Source: Tigriopus japonicus (taxonomy: Eukaryota; Arthropoda; Copepoda; Harpacticoida; Harpacticidae). Taken from it: 64,000 bases of DNA. Positions 45,295 to 59,359 of the stretch are shown in pieces. The position numbers and the translations under genes were made by a program. How positions within the stretch are numbered: the first letter of the stretch is position 1; each line of letters starts with the position of its first letter. The notes beneath the pieces are model-generated. The model saw nothing but the letters and a program-made list of their open reading frames with translations, searched no databases and was not told where the DNA came from. Where the stretch lies: contig CM021314.1 of assembly GCA_010645155.1 (NCBI GenBank), forward strand, positions 470,364 through 534,363, read 5' to 3'.

Positions 45295-48200
45295 ATGGCT
45301 TCAATCGGCTCTCTTCCGGATTCTCATACTCTTCCTCCACCAACGAGGAATCCTGTGAACGAGAAGCCTCCAAGTGATAATAGTGTTCTTAGTGATTGGC
45401 TTCCAATTAGAGCCCATTGTACAGATCAAGGCTACCAGAACGACAACCAGAATGTTTGCGTTGAAAAGCCGGAAAGTGGAAAGAGAAAAGAAACATTAAC
45501 ACTGAAGGCTGACAATCAAAACGAACAAGAGACTACCCAACCGACACAGTCAATTCATCCACGACCCATTCACACCGAAGAGGCAGTAAATCATCTCCAT
45601 GAGAGCGGTGGATATCCGTCGCCATTCCGAGGTGTCAGGCTTGATCACTTTCCTCAACATGGACAACAATCACACGCTACCACCAAAGATATGCAGATGA
45701 CAATGCGAACCATGATGATGATGACAATGATGAATCAGAGGAAACGGACGAGGAGGAAGTGTGGATCGTGTTCGTCAGATGAGGCCACCACAGAGGCTTC
45801 TTTCACCCCTCAACGAGGAATAAGGCACGAAGAATTGGCCGAAAGGTCGCATTACCGGTACAACAGCTATTGGCAACACCCATCCCAAGTCTCTCCTTGG
45901 AAGGCCAAAGGCATCATTGATGGAGAGGAGGACGAACACGACGATGAGGAGGATGAAGAAGATGTCCGTTTACCCAGCTCAGGCCAGAAATTCCTCCACG
46001 ACAGAGGCAGCTCTCACTCGTCAAGTCTTTCCACTCAGCAGCGAATTCTTCAACGGAAACGTCGAAAGAGGCGTTACGCCCTCATGATGGGGCACTCCTG
46101 TTCACTTAAGAATGAGAACATCAGTGAGTCAAAAAGTGTTGTTGTTAATGACGGGGCCAAAACGATGCGGAATTCAAGTGACGTTGAAGAAGATGATCAA
46201 TGTCCAGAGATCGTCACCTCAAGTACCTTTTCCTCCCAACCGGACCATTGTCAATCACCTCAACCACACTCAAACTGGTTCATACACTCATCTTCATACC
46301 CGCGAGATGATTTAGCCCCCAAACACATTGTGGGAGACGAACGAGGAGTGAGCGTCCCTTCGCCCTCTTCCTCTTTCCACACTTCCTCTTTTTCCTCTGG
46401 CGCGATGAATCCTTGTAATGGATCACAACAGCCTTTAAAGGCCAGCTCGCTCGGTTCTTTGGTAAAAGGACGAAGGCAATCTGGACTCTCGTGGCAAAGA
46501 CCGGCCAGAGGAGAGTTGAGGCATTTAGAGTTGTATCCCCTCCATCACCAAATGCCAGAGGAAGACCACCACCATAACCATCATCCCTCAGATGCAATCC
46601 AAGCGAGCTCAGGCGTGTCTGAAGACGCCTACACCTCGTCAAGACTGATTTCTCACTATGGGAAGACGACGAGGCAAAAAGAGCCTCGAAACAATGTCAA
46701 AGGGCCAAACCAAATTGGCCTCCTCACTAGCGGCAGTTCCGCTCACCAGTTCCACGATAGCCAGAGTACAATTGATGAATCTAAATCTGGTGAGGCTGGC
46801 TCTTCCACCACAGCCTCGAGCAGATTCACAAAAACTGCTACTACAACAATTGCTTCTTCTTTTACTTCCCCTTCTTCTTTAACCGCTCTAACTAGCCCTG
46901 CCATCCAAAGAATGTCCTCCTCGGCCGCTGCATTGACGTCCCGGACTTTGGTTACCTCCAAACACAATGAAGTGCCTTGGGGACGGCACGGGGATTCTCA
47001 GGCTCGAAACTTCAGTAGCCCTCCAGTTCCTGATGAGGAATTGAGTTCCTTGTTGCAGAATTACTACTTAGACGACCCAAATTCATTGAGAGCCGTATCT
47101 GGCGCCAGTCATCAGCAAATAGTGCATCAGCCAATTGGACCAGCGGTGGTGGGCAACAACTCCTTGGGCTTGTCGGTTCCTGGGGATTGCCCCTCTTGCC
47201 CAGCCAAGAATCGTCCTTTGAACTTTAAAAACTGTCAAAGCCGTACAAGCGATAATGTCATAACATCACATCCTCATTTGGTTGGGACGACGGTGGCTTT
47301 CACCAATTATCCTCATTTCCAACAGCCAAAGACAACCAATTCCAGAAGCTCTCGAGAAACTTCTTCTCTGGTCTGGTCCAGAGAATTAATTCCAAGTTTG
47401 CCAGGCTGTGAAAACAGACCACAAACGATTAGGGACAGCCAAGTTTCATCAGACAAACAAGGGAGAAGCCGCGAAACACCCAACGAAGCCCTCAACCAAC
47501 GCCCAAGCTTACTACATCCAACAACCTCTTCGGAAAGTGTCTTTCTCAACGAGCAGACCAGACCTCTATCCTCCAAGTTTAATATCACTCATTTGGAAGT
47601 GGAACGTCTTAGTCTGTCCCAACAGTCGCCTTTGGAAGTGTCCCCACTTAGTCACGTTTCAATTGACTCGGGTTACGAAGGGCCCAGTGATTCACCCTTC
47701 AATCGGGTGTCCTCCTCACCTCTGAATTGGCCGCCTACCCCACATCACCATTATACTCATTCGGATCCCAATAATCAGGTCGACGTGAGAGCCAACGAGG
47801 AGCTCAAAAGCATAGCTGAAGAGCACCCCGATCTGTTGCAAAGCGAAGGAGCCATGATTCCCGGTACCGACGAGGACATGGGATCGTTTCTGCCGGAAAA
47901 TTCTTTGCCATCTTTTGGTGAAGGGTCTTGTCAGACGGAGGAGGACATTTCAGACTTGGTAGACCAGGTTCTCAACTCCATTGGCGATGTGCCTTCGTCA
48001 GCTCTTCCTCAAGAGACTTCCCACCAAACACTGGGTGAGGAGGATGTGCCCTGTGAGACCAGAACCACGACAATGACTTCAAATTTACACTCACGTCATT
48101 CTTACGCTGAGCAAACTGTTTGTGAAATGAATTCGAGAGCTTGTCAACATGATCCGACCCGAACACTGGAAGCTCCAGGTAGTCCATCATTTCTGTCATT

Positions 48201-51200
48201 AGGAGCTTCTAACTCTTCCACCGGAAGACCGGGCTCACCTTCATCATTGGAAGTCTCCACCCGCACTACTACCTCAATACTCCTCCCTGAGGGTGGAAAT
48301 GGAACGAATTGCTGCTGTCATCATCAGCCTCCTCCTCCTCTTCATCATCATCAGCATCATTGTCACCAGCTTCACGACAAAGTCACGGGGTAAGTGGTAA
48401 CTTGATTTCTGACTTACGTGCGTTCACGCCCTCTATCCCAGAGGTATTGGCCTACCTAGGGGCTTTCTATTTGCCAATTGAGTCCGGATGCCTCCCGTGA
48501 AAATGTCACTTTCCCGATTGCGTTCCTTTGAATCCATTTCCTTAGGAGTAAGAGTGACGGCTTTAGCCAGTTAGCTCGACCTGAATTTTTCCAGCAAATA
48601 CTGACATACATGAAGAACCCCAACACACATACAAACAAGGAGCCAGCTGAGTTTCGTCGGGTTCTATGACGGGAGGTATCACCACCCACGTGTGCTTCAT
48701 AAGCTGCACTCGAAATTTTAATCACGTCACTCAGAGCTCCAAAAGAGCTGTCACTTCGAGTCTATGTCGAACAATGGAGATCAATGGGTGTGATCTATCA
48801 GCCTCTTATTCATATTTCCACGCATGTCTTAATATTTCAACTCATCATGAATCGTCAGAGTAAGTCCCAAACTTGAGAAATAGAAATGGGACTGCATAAC
48901 CATAGACTCATAAGCTCAATGTGCACAATTGGCTTTTCAACTCACCAACAGGGGTAACTGTTGATTAGGTCATTCTGTTTGTACTTACGAATGACTAAGT
49001 TGGTTGGAATGGCGTCATCGAACTCTAACTACGCCTGGGCCACACTTGTTCAAATAGGAATTAATTGTTTAAGCGTAGGGTTCAATGAAAAGGAATGTTA
49101 ATGGACTGTTCTGTGGTTTAGCAGTCTTCATTCGACTGTTGTCAGCACTGCTACTGATACGACATCTCATTGAGGGTGTGACATTCCTCCTAACGTAGTT
49201 ATATGTATGTGGAGACATGCTTTTCAGATGAGCAATGAACTGGATGGAGATGAATGGTATCGCAACTTAAAAAAGCTTGGCCATTTTTCAGCTTCTGTGG
49301 AAAATGGGAAAATGAGCTTCAGTTTTCATTTAAAGCCAGCTCCCTGAGATGCTCTCGAAATACTGTAAGTTTTGATTGGTTTTGTGCCCTAAAGACGTGT
49401 CCAGCACTAATTATATTCATGACCAAATCCAAATCCATGATCCGAGCCAACCAACGAATGTTCCCGTTTCCAAAAACAGATTTCATTGAATGGCCCATCC
49501 GAGACCAGACTGCTGATAATTCATTATTCACCCCAGTTAAAAGCCTGATTTCGTGAGTTTAAAGGCAGGAGGAGCATTATTACTCACTCCCATTTAAGTG
49601 ACGATCATTAATTACACTTTTATGGTAGTTGAAAGGGCAGCAAAATCTCATTTGAGCACGTGATTTCTGATATCTGAACACCTTGAGCCACTTTCGTTCG
49701 TTCACTCTGGTGATAATCTTCTCCTTTGGTGCCCGTAGTTTCCAGATACTTCATCAAAAACACCAAATTGAAACAAATACTCGCTGAAAGAAAAACATTC
49801 TTGATTCGGGAGAAAGTGATTGCTTATATTTCACATCGAGCTTATGTGCGAAACCTGAAATCAGACTTTAACAATATATCACATTGAAGGGGACAAGGAC
49901 GAAGCGATGGCAAAGCACAGAACTTCGATCAAAGAGTGGTACATAACGAAAAAGAATCTGGAATCTTTTTTTCCTCGGGCCTGATGATCAAGATTGATAA
50001 GCCGAAAGAGACTAGCGCACGTTCTTAAATCGAGCCCACTTGGATGCTCGCTCACCCAAGCAAACCTACGTAGTGGCTGGCGTGACTGGGAGTGAGTGTT
50101 TTGTCTTCACCTGTGGAGCCCCAAATTTATTCATTGTGGATTAATATTGCTACTCCTCTGATCTCATAAATAAATTCTCTTTGAGCAATAGGGAGGAAGA
50201 AGCGACCTAGGCGGACATGAGGCTCGTCGAACTTGACGCGTCATGTCGAATGATCATCCTTCGTCATGCTCGTTCTCTTTCTCGGATCTTGAATCTCTCT
50301 CTCTGTCTCGGCTTGACTAAGGAATGTATTCGTTGCAGCCCTTGCGCTCGTCGCGCGATCGATCTCTCAATAGGTACTACATATTAAATTCGTCATCATG
50401 CTTGTACCATGATGACCTTTGGGATTTCCATTTTAAAGCACTATTTTGAGCCCACGTTCTGCTATGTGTAGCAGCATAGTATGGTATAGTATCGATCGGC
50501 CTCTCAACATGTTTCCATTCAACACGGACATAGTAATCAGATCTTGGAGATGAACTCCGGTCTGGCGGAGGGTTCGCTCTCCTTGGTCTCTCTCCATCAC
50601 CGAAAAGTAATTTCGAATAATAAAACCATTTTCATCAAGTCAAAGGTAGCGATAGCACGGGTCAGAGAGAAAATGGGATTTTAAAAAGGAATCGAAATCC
50701 AATACTCTGATCCCAAAGAGACTTTGGTTTCACCCACGAAAACTTGATCACCTTTCCAGCAACTTTCTTACTCATTACATTACACGAGTTCTTTGGAAAA
50801 CAGAAAAAAATCTCGAAATATCTGTACAAAATCCAATTAGCCCAAAAAAACAGATAACACCATGCAATTAAATTATGACAATATAACTCTTCTGACAGTC
50901 CCAATAATCTGTTCATAAAATTATTTTTGGGATGCATTTGTAGTATTCCTAAGACCCTTATTTTCTATCAAATACGGCGGCTAGTAGCTGAACCCAAATT
51001 GTTTATTCAGATCTATTGCTTCCACTGATCGTAATGTAAGAATGTATTTATTTTCGAGATTGGTAAATTAACCAAGTGGATTGTGACACCCACCATAAAT
51101 TGCCAGTTGATTTGGAGTCAATCCCTCTGGTACCTCCCTAAGACCATTAGGTTGGATCCCGAGTTTTTGGCATTCTTGGTAGAAAGCGCGTGTTATCCCA

Positions 51201-54200
51201 TTGCATTTCTTTGCTAATGGAGAAAATGGCTTCTGAAGCCGGAACCACATTTGTGGTCCCTTGCTTATTCTACTTAGTACGTATGTGGAGCTGGTATGTA
51301 AAGACATACGAGCGAGGTCCCCTTCCTTCCATTATTGGAGAGAGGGTCAGCCCAAATGATGTTGACCATAAACTGAGTTTTTATTTTGTTTGCCACATGC
51401 CTCGTATCGAGCGATGTATGTGCATTCCTGTATATTAACTACAAATGAACGAATTTGACTAATGATGACTGACCTCCTGTCCAAAATATTCCAATCCGTG
51501 GGTGAAATCAATACTTTTCCGCTTTTTAAAACTCAGGTAGGCGTAAAAACATAAATTCATTTCGTGGAGTGGATCGATCAGAGTTCATGAAACGATGATT
51601 CCTCTTGATGATTTGGGTAATTTGATGATGTCCGATCAAATGGAAAGAGAAAGAGAGAGAGAGATAGAGAGAAAGATCGAGCCGAAAATAAATGGATCCC
51701 GTGATTGGCTTCACCCTGAAACTCGTCCCATTCCTTCTCCGTTCTATCCGAATTGAGGAAGGATCGTTGCTCTGGAATTAGAAATGAAGGAGAGGTATTT
51801 CATCTCTCCTTCAAAATATTTCTTTGTCTGCTTCTTGTAGCTATTATCTCATACCTCCATCGAACTTTATGTGTACCTTTTTCCCCTGATGGGCCATTTT
51901 CGTCGGACTAGCAATAGATCGGAAGGAACTTTTCGTTTGAAAACGCTCAGTCTTTCTTTCTCGGATTGAATTGCGGCCAATGAGGATGATGTTCCTCATT
52001 AATCTCCCTTATCCAATGGAGGAGTTAATCCTCAATTAATCCATGTTCGAAATGAAAGTGCTGGCTGTCAATCTCGTCAGGGATGAAAGGAAAGAGAAGG
52101 AGACGGGATCTGTGCCATACAGAAACGAGTATTGAATCAGGACGACCAAGGGGAGACGGCAATAAGTACCTACGTACATATTTCTGGATGATAGCGCTCC
52201 TAGTACGGACTTCCCTCTCTGTTAAGTCATCTTGGCCAATTGGCCAATTGGACTATATTTGACGAGTGTCTCGACAAACATGCTTAGATGATAGTTTAAT
52301 AGTCATTTAGCCAGCGTTCTTTACAATGCCTTCTAAAAGAGTACGTAAGGCACGGAAGGGGAAGAAGAAGACTCCTTCAATGAATCCTTCCTGTTGGTCG
52401 TTTTTCTTCTCGATCACATCTGACTTTATGTAACAGATCTTGGCAAATCATCTACCCATTGGCCATTTTTTGGAATGAATGAATGATAGATAATCTGCAT
52501 ATAACATTCATGAATGAATGCTCCTAGTAGAGCCGAAAGAAGACACATAAAATCATGAATGAGACAATCCAATTATGGAGACAATGCATCCAGATAGTTA
52601 ATTTCTTGGCTCGTGTGTCAAAAAAGCCTTGGGATCGACACAGTTGTCAACACTGCATCTGGCCAACCTATTTACGAGCAACCAACCTCCAAACCAACCA
52701 TTGGGAAAGCGAAAAAACCATTAACACAATTCTGGTGCTCTTAAAGCTTGATAAAGAACGAGATGTTAAACTTTTGTGGAAGCCAAAAAAAGCAGGCCAA
52801 ACAAGGTTTTTGAGTCAATGCTTGATATTAGGTGTACCTAATGACACTTTGACACGTCAATTTTTGGGCACCAACAACGAAACAGCAAGGTGTCTTGGGT
52901 GTCATTTATCTCCGTCATCTGATAAGAGAGTCATTGGGTGCGAACCTATCTGGTAAACTCCTCTGGACTTTGGCAGTTGAAACGAGCTCGCATGAATTTG
53001 AATATCAATTTTCCAAAACCATTAGTGGGTCGTCACAAACATGGAAGTTTCTCCATCTTCTTGCCCGTGGTATGAGAAAAGAGAGATAAACAGGGAGAGA
53101 TGACTGCGAAAAACCATGGAGAGACCTGGCGCAATCCATGATTGAAAGCTAAACCCACTTTTGAAAGAGCAAATATTGACCAAGCCTCAACCTCATTTGT
53201 GAATTAGAAAGGAGCTAGGTTGGTTGGTATCATTCATTAAGAAATCCTCTTTTGAACGAAGGAACCCAACCATCGCTTCTCTACGTACAAACACGCTCAG
53301 TTTCTTTTTTTTTGGTCAATGGGAAATTCATTCCTCGTCAAATAAAAAAGCTTTGAAATTTGACTATCTATTGCTTCGTTGAACAACTTTCAATACGGTA
53401 TGTCGAATATGATAAGTAAATAAACAAACAAATACATCCTTCTTCATGTGATGGCTTGTTTGATGCGTAATGTTAATTGTTTAGGTTCATGCTTCAAGAA
53501 AATGTTTTCTCTTTCTTTGCAGCGGAATTCTCCACTCCTGTCCCTCTTCCTCGTCTTTTTGTTCTTCAACTTCAGCACAAACCGAAACGTCGGCAATGGG
53601 ATCCGATTCGAATCAATGGAAGAACTTGCGGTGCTCCAACGAGAATGACAGGAAGAATTACACGGAGAGCAGAGATCCGACTCAAAAACATCAACCACCC
53701 TCCGGATTTGCCTCTTCAACCTCTCCTTCGTTAATGACTTGTCAACAACATCACCTCCAACCAATTACCCATGAAGCTGCCGAACCTCATCCACCACCTT
53801 CATCTCTGTGTTGTTCAAGAGAACCGATGCTGCTGTCTTCGACGAGTCTCTCGGTCCAGGAAAGAAGACTCGGTCCTGAAGAAACGGGACAACAACTTAA
53901 GCAACAACTACATCAAGACGTGCAGGAGGAGCAGAGATTCACCCCAGAAACAGCCACTTCAGAAAGTCAATATTGGAATAGTGGCAATTTAACACAGAGT
54001 AATGGAACAGAAGGAGATGGAACAAAAAACTTTTTCCAACTCGACAACCACAAGGAAAAGATGAATGGAGAAAGGCGCAATTGCCAGATTCATGGTCGTT
54101 CACCTGAGACTTCCAATACAATGGGTTCCACCATATGGGGCACCCATGGGTCTTCAATCAATGGAGGAGTTGGAGCAGGAGGGGGAAGCCAGGCCCCACC

Positions 54201-57200
54201 TCTAGCTAAACGCCCGAGACGAACAGTGGGCGTGGTCGAACCCATTCGAATCACACCCAACATTCAAGTGCCCTCGTCAACGGGTCAAGGTCTCCATGCC
54301 GATGAACAAGGGTTGAGTGAAAAGCTCACGCTGGATGAGGAACACGAGGCGAAGATCTCGCGATCTAAAACTTGGAACATCCCCCGTGAGGAGCTGAGTC
54401 CCCTTTCCATTAAGACCAATTCCTCACATTCAACGACGACAGCAGAAAAACTGGCCTCCCCTCAGCAGCAACACCAACAGCAGCAGCATGTAGTGTACGG
54501 GCGAAACTTTTTCTCGAGAGTTGGGAACAACGAGTTGTGCAATGAAATTTATCAACTCTACACTCAACATGGACCCCAAAGGGACACAATGATAAAGGAG
54601 AGAAAGGAAAGTCTATTACCGCGAAGAGAGAGAGGAGAAAGAAAGAGAAGTCGAAGTGGAAGTATAAGAACAAGAAGGGAAAGACACGCTCTTTCAACGA
54701 CAACAACAGCGACAACGACGACTACCACTACAACAACCAGAACTGCAACGACATTGTCGAATGAGGATAATGTGAACTCTCGAGAGGGGGAATCACTCAC
54801 AGATGGATATCGCATCACCAAAAAGTTACCTCTCTACTTCAAGCGGGCCTTGCTTCGCTCACGTGGAACGGAAAGCCAGCACGGTGAAAACTCGCTGAAA
54901 AAGATGGGTCATTTAGAAAGTTTGGAAGAGGAGACTGAACTTTCGGGCGAGGATTCAAATTCATACCTGACTGAAGCCTCAACCCAGATGAGAAACGACA
55001 ACTCACTAAAGACTTCCTCGAGGGCCAACTACGGCGGTGCTGGCTCTTTACAATCCAGGGATCAGATTTCCCAGAAAAGCAAAGCCACAAGATTCCTTCC
55101 AGATGAACAATCCCAGGCCGTTGAAACGAGAAGTGGAAGAAGCAGTTCCTCGTCATCATCGTCTGAGCTCTTGGCTTGGTCCAGTGAAGAAGAACCCTCC
55201 ACCGAAGATGAACAAGGCGAAGAAAAAGACCAACACAGAGCAACAGCACACTACCCCAATCGAGCCCAACGACAAGAAGCAATTGAGTTTGATGTCCAAC
55301 ACATCCAGGACGACGAAGTGCCCAGGCCGAGGGGCCATGAAAGTAGTAACTTGAGACGAGGTAAACATTCCATTCATGGGCCATCGTCATCGTCATTTTA
55401 CTCCTCCTCGTCATCATCAACCATCAACTCCGGGGCTAATTTGAATGTATCCACAGGTCAACATCATGGTATCGGTCGAGGACGAGGAGAAGGAGAAGAA
55501 AGAACAATATTTAATATTTCGGGGGATGAAATGGAAACCGACGGAGCCAAGGAGGACAAACACCACCAGGCCACAACGCGAGGGGCAGATGAAGCCCTCC
55601 AATTGTACTGGTCGAACCGAGATGTAAATGCAAAAGGGTCTCAGGGCAAAATCGAGCCGGCTAATGTGGGTAAATATAGTAACCGGATCCCTAACAATTC
55701 CGATCGTGATGAGGCCAGATCCAACACCAACCGTCTTCAGCTCCAAAGGCCAGAAGCCAATGGGGCCACTCCGACTCCACCTCAGCCAAAGCATCAGTTA
55801 CCACGACAACAGCAGCCACACCTCTACCCTCACCCACATCACCAAACGCAACAGCAACAGCAGCCCCATCGAGTCGATAGGAGAGGAAAAACCACCCAAC
55901 CACCATCACCATCATCACAAAAATCGACGACGACATCAGCTTCAACATCAACAGCGTGTCAAGTTACGAGCCAAACCCAGAGAAACCTTCGTCACAACGT
56001 AACCCATCATCAAGCCCAGGAAACGGAGAGAGAAAGGGAAAACGGAGGGAGAGAAATAAGTGCTGAGACAGGGGAAATCCAAGACAGCCTTAGAATCGGG
56101 CATCAGAGTCTAATGGAGACCCGAGAGCCGAGTCCGACATTGAATTCATCTTCAATCATATGCACCTCGTCTCCCTCTGGCCGTGGCTCGCCTCGTGGGT
56201 CCACTCCATTTTTATCATCATTATCTGATGGGAATACAAAAGCTCAGAGCGTGTGGCTAAAGCAGGAGGGTGCAACGATGGCATCAGGTTACCCACAGGG
56301 GGTATTTTCCACCACCTTAAATACTACTCGCCGAATGAGGAGACGTAATGGGACACAGCAGACGAAGAAGAAGAAGAAGAAGAAGAAGGGACTCCCAGGG
56401 AAGAGTCCCAAAGATAGTAGTAGCTGCACCCAGAATGCCATTAATGGAAGGAGTGACATTAACCATGAACGTCGTTCTGGTGTTGACGAATTCACAAATA
56501 AGTCAATTAGCACGAGGACTTTGTCAGCAACGAACTTTGCCCACGGGGACAGAGAGCAAGAGTTCTACCATCCCACCCAACAACGGCCACATGCTCAACA
56601 AAACATTCCTCGCGAACACCGAAGCAGAGATACAATCAATGAACTCCACGTCCAGAGGGAAATATCGCCTTTCAGTCCAGATCCGGTCGAAAATGAGCTC
56701 GTGGTCAAGGATGGGGCCGTCCTAAAACTCAGGCCACTATCTCAACTAGCCTCCAGGGAACAGACTCAAAACCCCACTGATGCGGATCCCAACATTAGAT
56801 CTTCCAGAGATAATGTAGTCGTGTCTCCAGATCTGCGAACAAGTTTCACTCACGGCTCTGACGTGAAGTGGTTGTACTGCGCTTCGAGTGGGTGCTCGTT
56901 TTGGACCCGGAAACCGGACCGCATGCTCCGCCACACCCAATGTCATGTTCCCGACGCTCGGTACTACCGTTGTCCTGATTGTAGCTCCAAGTTCTATTCG
57001 TTGGCCAAATTGTTGAAACATGATCGGAAGGTTCATACGGGCATAAAGGATTACGAGTGTCGGGTGTGCGAGGCTGAAGTCACCGATATTATCGTTCACA
57101 TGAAGGTGAGCACGAATTATTGAACGCCTATTAGCCGTATACCCTTCTCTTCGTTAGGCGAGCATTTCAGCACTAGGGGAGTCGCTCGATGGACGAGAAG

Positions 57201-59359
57201 GATCAAATTGAGAGCAAGGGGTTGTTGACTGCTTGGGATGCAACAATATCTGCTTACTCGAGGTTCCCACATTCTAGATGCATTGAGGGAGAGAATACAT
57301 AAAGGGTTAAAACTTTGGAGATCGGTCACTTTGGCCTGTTAACAATGTCGAGGTGGCGCTAAGGAGAAAAAGGAGAAATGAATCTGCTGGGAATAAGTGA
57401 CGAGAGAATGAAAAAATCCTAAAAGAGCAAACTAGCATCAAAGGCTGAAATATTTGAGGTTATACCAACGTACCCATAATTTTGGCGTGATTAAACCGCA
57501 AATAGGAGCATCTTCGGTGAAAACAATTTCTAAGTGGTTTCATCTCGCCAAAAAGAGAGCTTTTCCCGACTTTAATACAACTCGTTTTTTTCCTATTATG
57601 TCATCGATCTGTTTGTAATAGCCATTCCCTTGAACCATGTCTTTCTTTTCTCTTGGATTTGCAGGTTCATAAGACCGAGAAGGATTTCATATGCAACGTG
57701 TGCAATATGCTCTTCCGCCACAAGAACTCGCTAATCCGCCACATGTGTCAGCACACAGGGGAAAGACCGAATCGATGTATGATGTGCGAGGCTGCTTTCG
57801 TGTCTCTGAATCGGCTAAAGGATCACATTCGTAAGATCCATCCTAATTCCGTGGCAGCCCATGGGCTCAATGTGCTCCAGGGACAAGAGCACAACACTCA
57901 AGTGAAATCAAGTTCGGACGACGAGACTCGAACTGCAATAGCTTCCATCGACCAAAGAGCCGACGTTTTTGTCAATGGTATTCAAGATTTGGGACGTGCT
58001 CATGAATCTATCAAGGCCGAAAGTGATCCGGTGGATCGAGAGATTGAGATCGAAATCATCGATGAAACTTCACATTCGGTCAAGACCTCTTGCAAAGTCA
58101 AGGAGCAGATCCTCCAGGGTCCTTCTCCTCTTCCCAACACTGGAACAGGTTATACCATGAATCTTTTTCCAATGATGTCCCTGGTTAGTGGGATAAACGG
58201 GCAATTGTTCCTAGTACCCACTACTGCTACAACAACATCATCTCAGGACACCAACCACGACAATGGGGTTCAAGTTCTTCGCTCCCACCAGCCTCTCTAC
58301 AACCAGCACCAGCAGCACCAACAACACCAGCAACAACAAACTCTTCCAATCAGCTACAATTTGAACTCTATCCATCAGACGGCCACTCCCACTGTGCGTC
58401 CTCAGCCTCAACCATCCTCCACCATTCTGATGCCTTCGAATACGTTTGAACCAAGTTTGACTTCATGGGGTCCTGAACCAACACCATCCCTCATCTTGCC
58501 AACAATCCCTGCAAACTCGGCGGCCAATCTAAACTTGACCAACGGAGAAGGCAACTCGAACTTAACCATTGCTTTAGAACCACCACAAAGCCCCAACATT
58601 CAATTCAAATCAAATAATGGCGTCGCGTCTGGTGTGTTTGAATTGGACCTCAACACATTGACCTTTCTCCCTTCCACCACCTCGGAACAATCCAATAACG
58701 TCCACCTTCTGACTCGTGATCAAGAGAATGGGCGCCTAACTGGAGAGACCACCGAGATCTCAAAGACGCAGGACAAAGATGCCGAGGTGACTTCGTCGTA
58801 CACGCCTCGCTCCCTCCAAATGAACATGAGTGTGTCTCCTGAATGCCAAATTATTCTCCCACCAGAACAAGATCAGCCTCAAATCCTCCTTTGTTCGGCG
58901 GGTGCTCCCATGAAAAATGATGTTTCGAGCCCAGTTGTGACAAGGCCTGATTTGTTGGCCTCGTCGACCCTTACGGATACTAATGGTAGGCCATCATCAT
59001 CGGCCATTGAGACAACGTTCCTCGACTTGGGAGGTGTCATGGGCTATCAAGTCCAACAACCGAAGGTGGACAATGGACAAGCCGGAAAATTGATCTCTTC
59101 ATCATCACAGCAACAGCAGTCACAACTACAGTCGTCTGCTGGTTCATCCAATCGAGATATTGTGGCTTCGGCTATGATCTCGAGCCAAGTGTTTGGCGAA
59201 GAATGTGTGCCAAACAGGAATCGATCCAACTGTACTAGCTCTGTGGCACCTTTGCCTATCGCTGAAGCTCCTTTTGAGTGTTCAGACTGTGGACGACAAT
59301 ATAAGTACGAGAACTTTTTAAAATCTCATCTGCGTTTCTGTCACAAGAATCGCGCCTGA
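45295..59359 (+). CDS. Very large C2H2 zinc-finger protein, three coding exons
   Basis: Exons 45295-48389, 53523-57105 and 57665-59359 join at GT-AG introns with matching phases, giving about 2,790 residues. The first 2,140 residues are low-complexity: Ser, His, Gln, Arg and Thr runs, acidic stretches and a Lys run encoded by repeated AAG (about 56365-56387). Then come five C2H2 fingers: finger 1 starts at about residue 2151 (C-x4-C), then fingers near 2180, 2207, 2234 and 2262. The third is short (nine residues between Cys and His) and is split by the second intron between HMK and VH. After a Gln-rich region a sixth finger ends the protein (residues about 2763-2786). A DNA-binding transcriptional regulator is likely; I do not recognise the orthologue. 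The start is the first ATG after an in-frame TAG, but an upstream coding exon cannot be excluded. AATAAA at 60523-60528 is a possible poly(A) signal. Confidence 0.88.
48390..53522 (+). other. Intron 1 of the zinc-finger gene (5.1 kb)
   Basis: It starts GTAAGT after ACGGG and ends with a pyrimidine tract and TTTGCAG. The split Gly codon joins exactly. The interior holds GA-rich simple repeats (about 51640-51680) and no gene I can support on either strand. Confidence 0.85.
57106..57664 (+). other. Intron 2 of the zinc-finger gene (559 bp)
   Basis: It runs from GTGAGC to TTTGCAG in phase 0 and interrupts the third zinc finger just before its last His. Read through, it stops after five codons, which would truncate the protein after two complete fingers. 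Confidence 0.88.

Noticed and set aside
54839..55420. 193-codon minus-strand frame
   Set aside because: Antisense shadow of the long zinc-finger exon.
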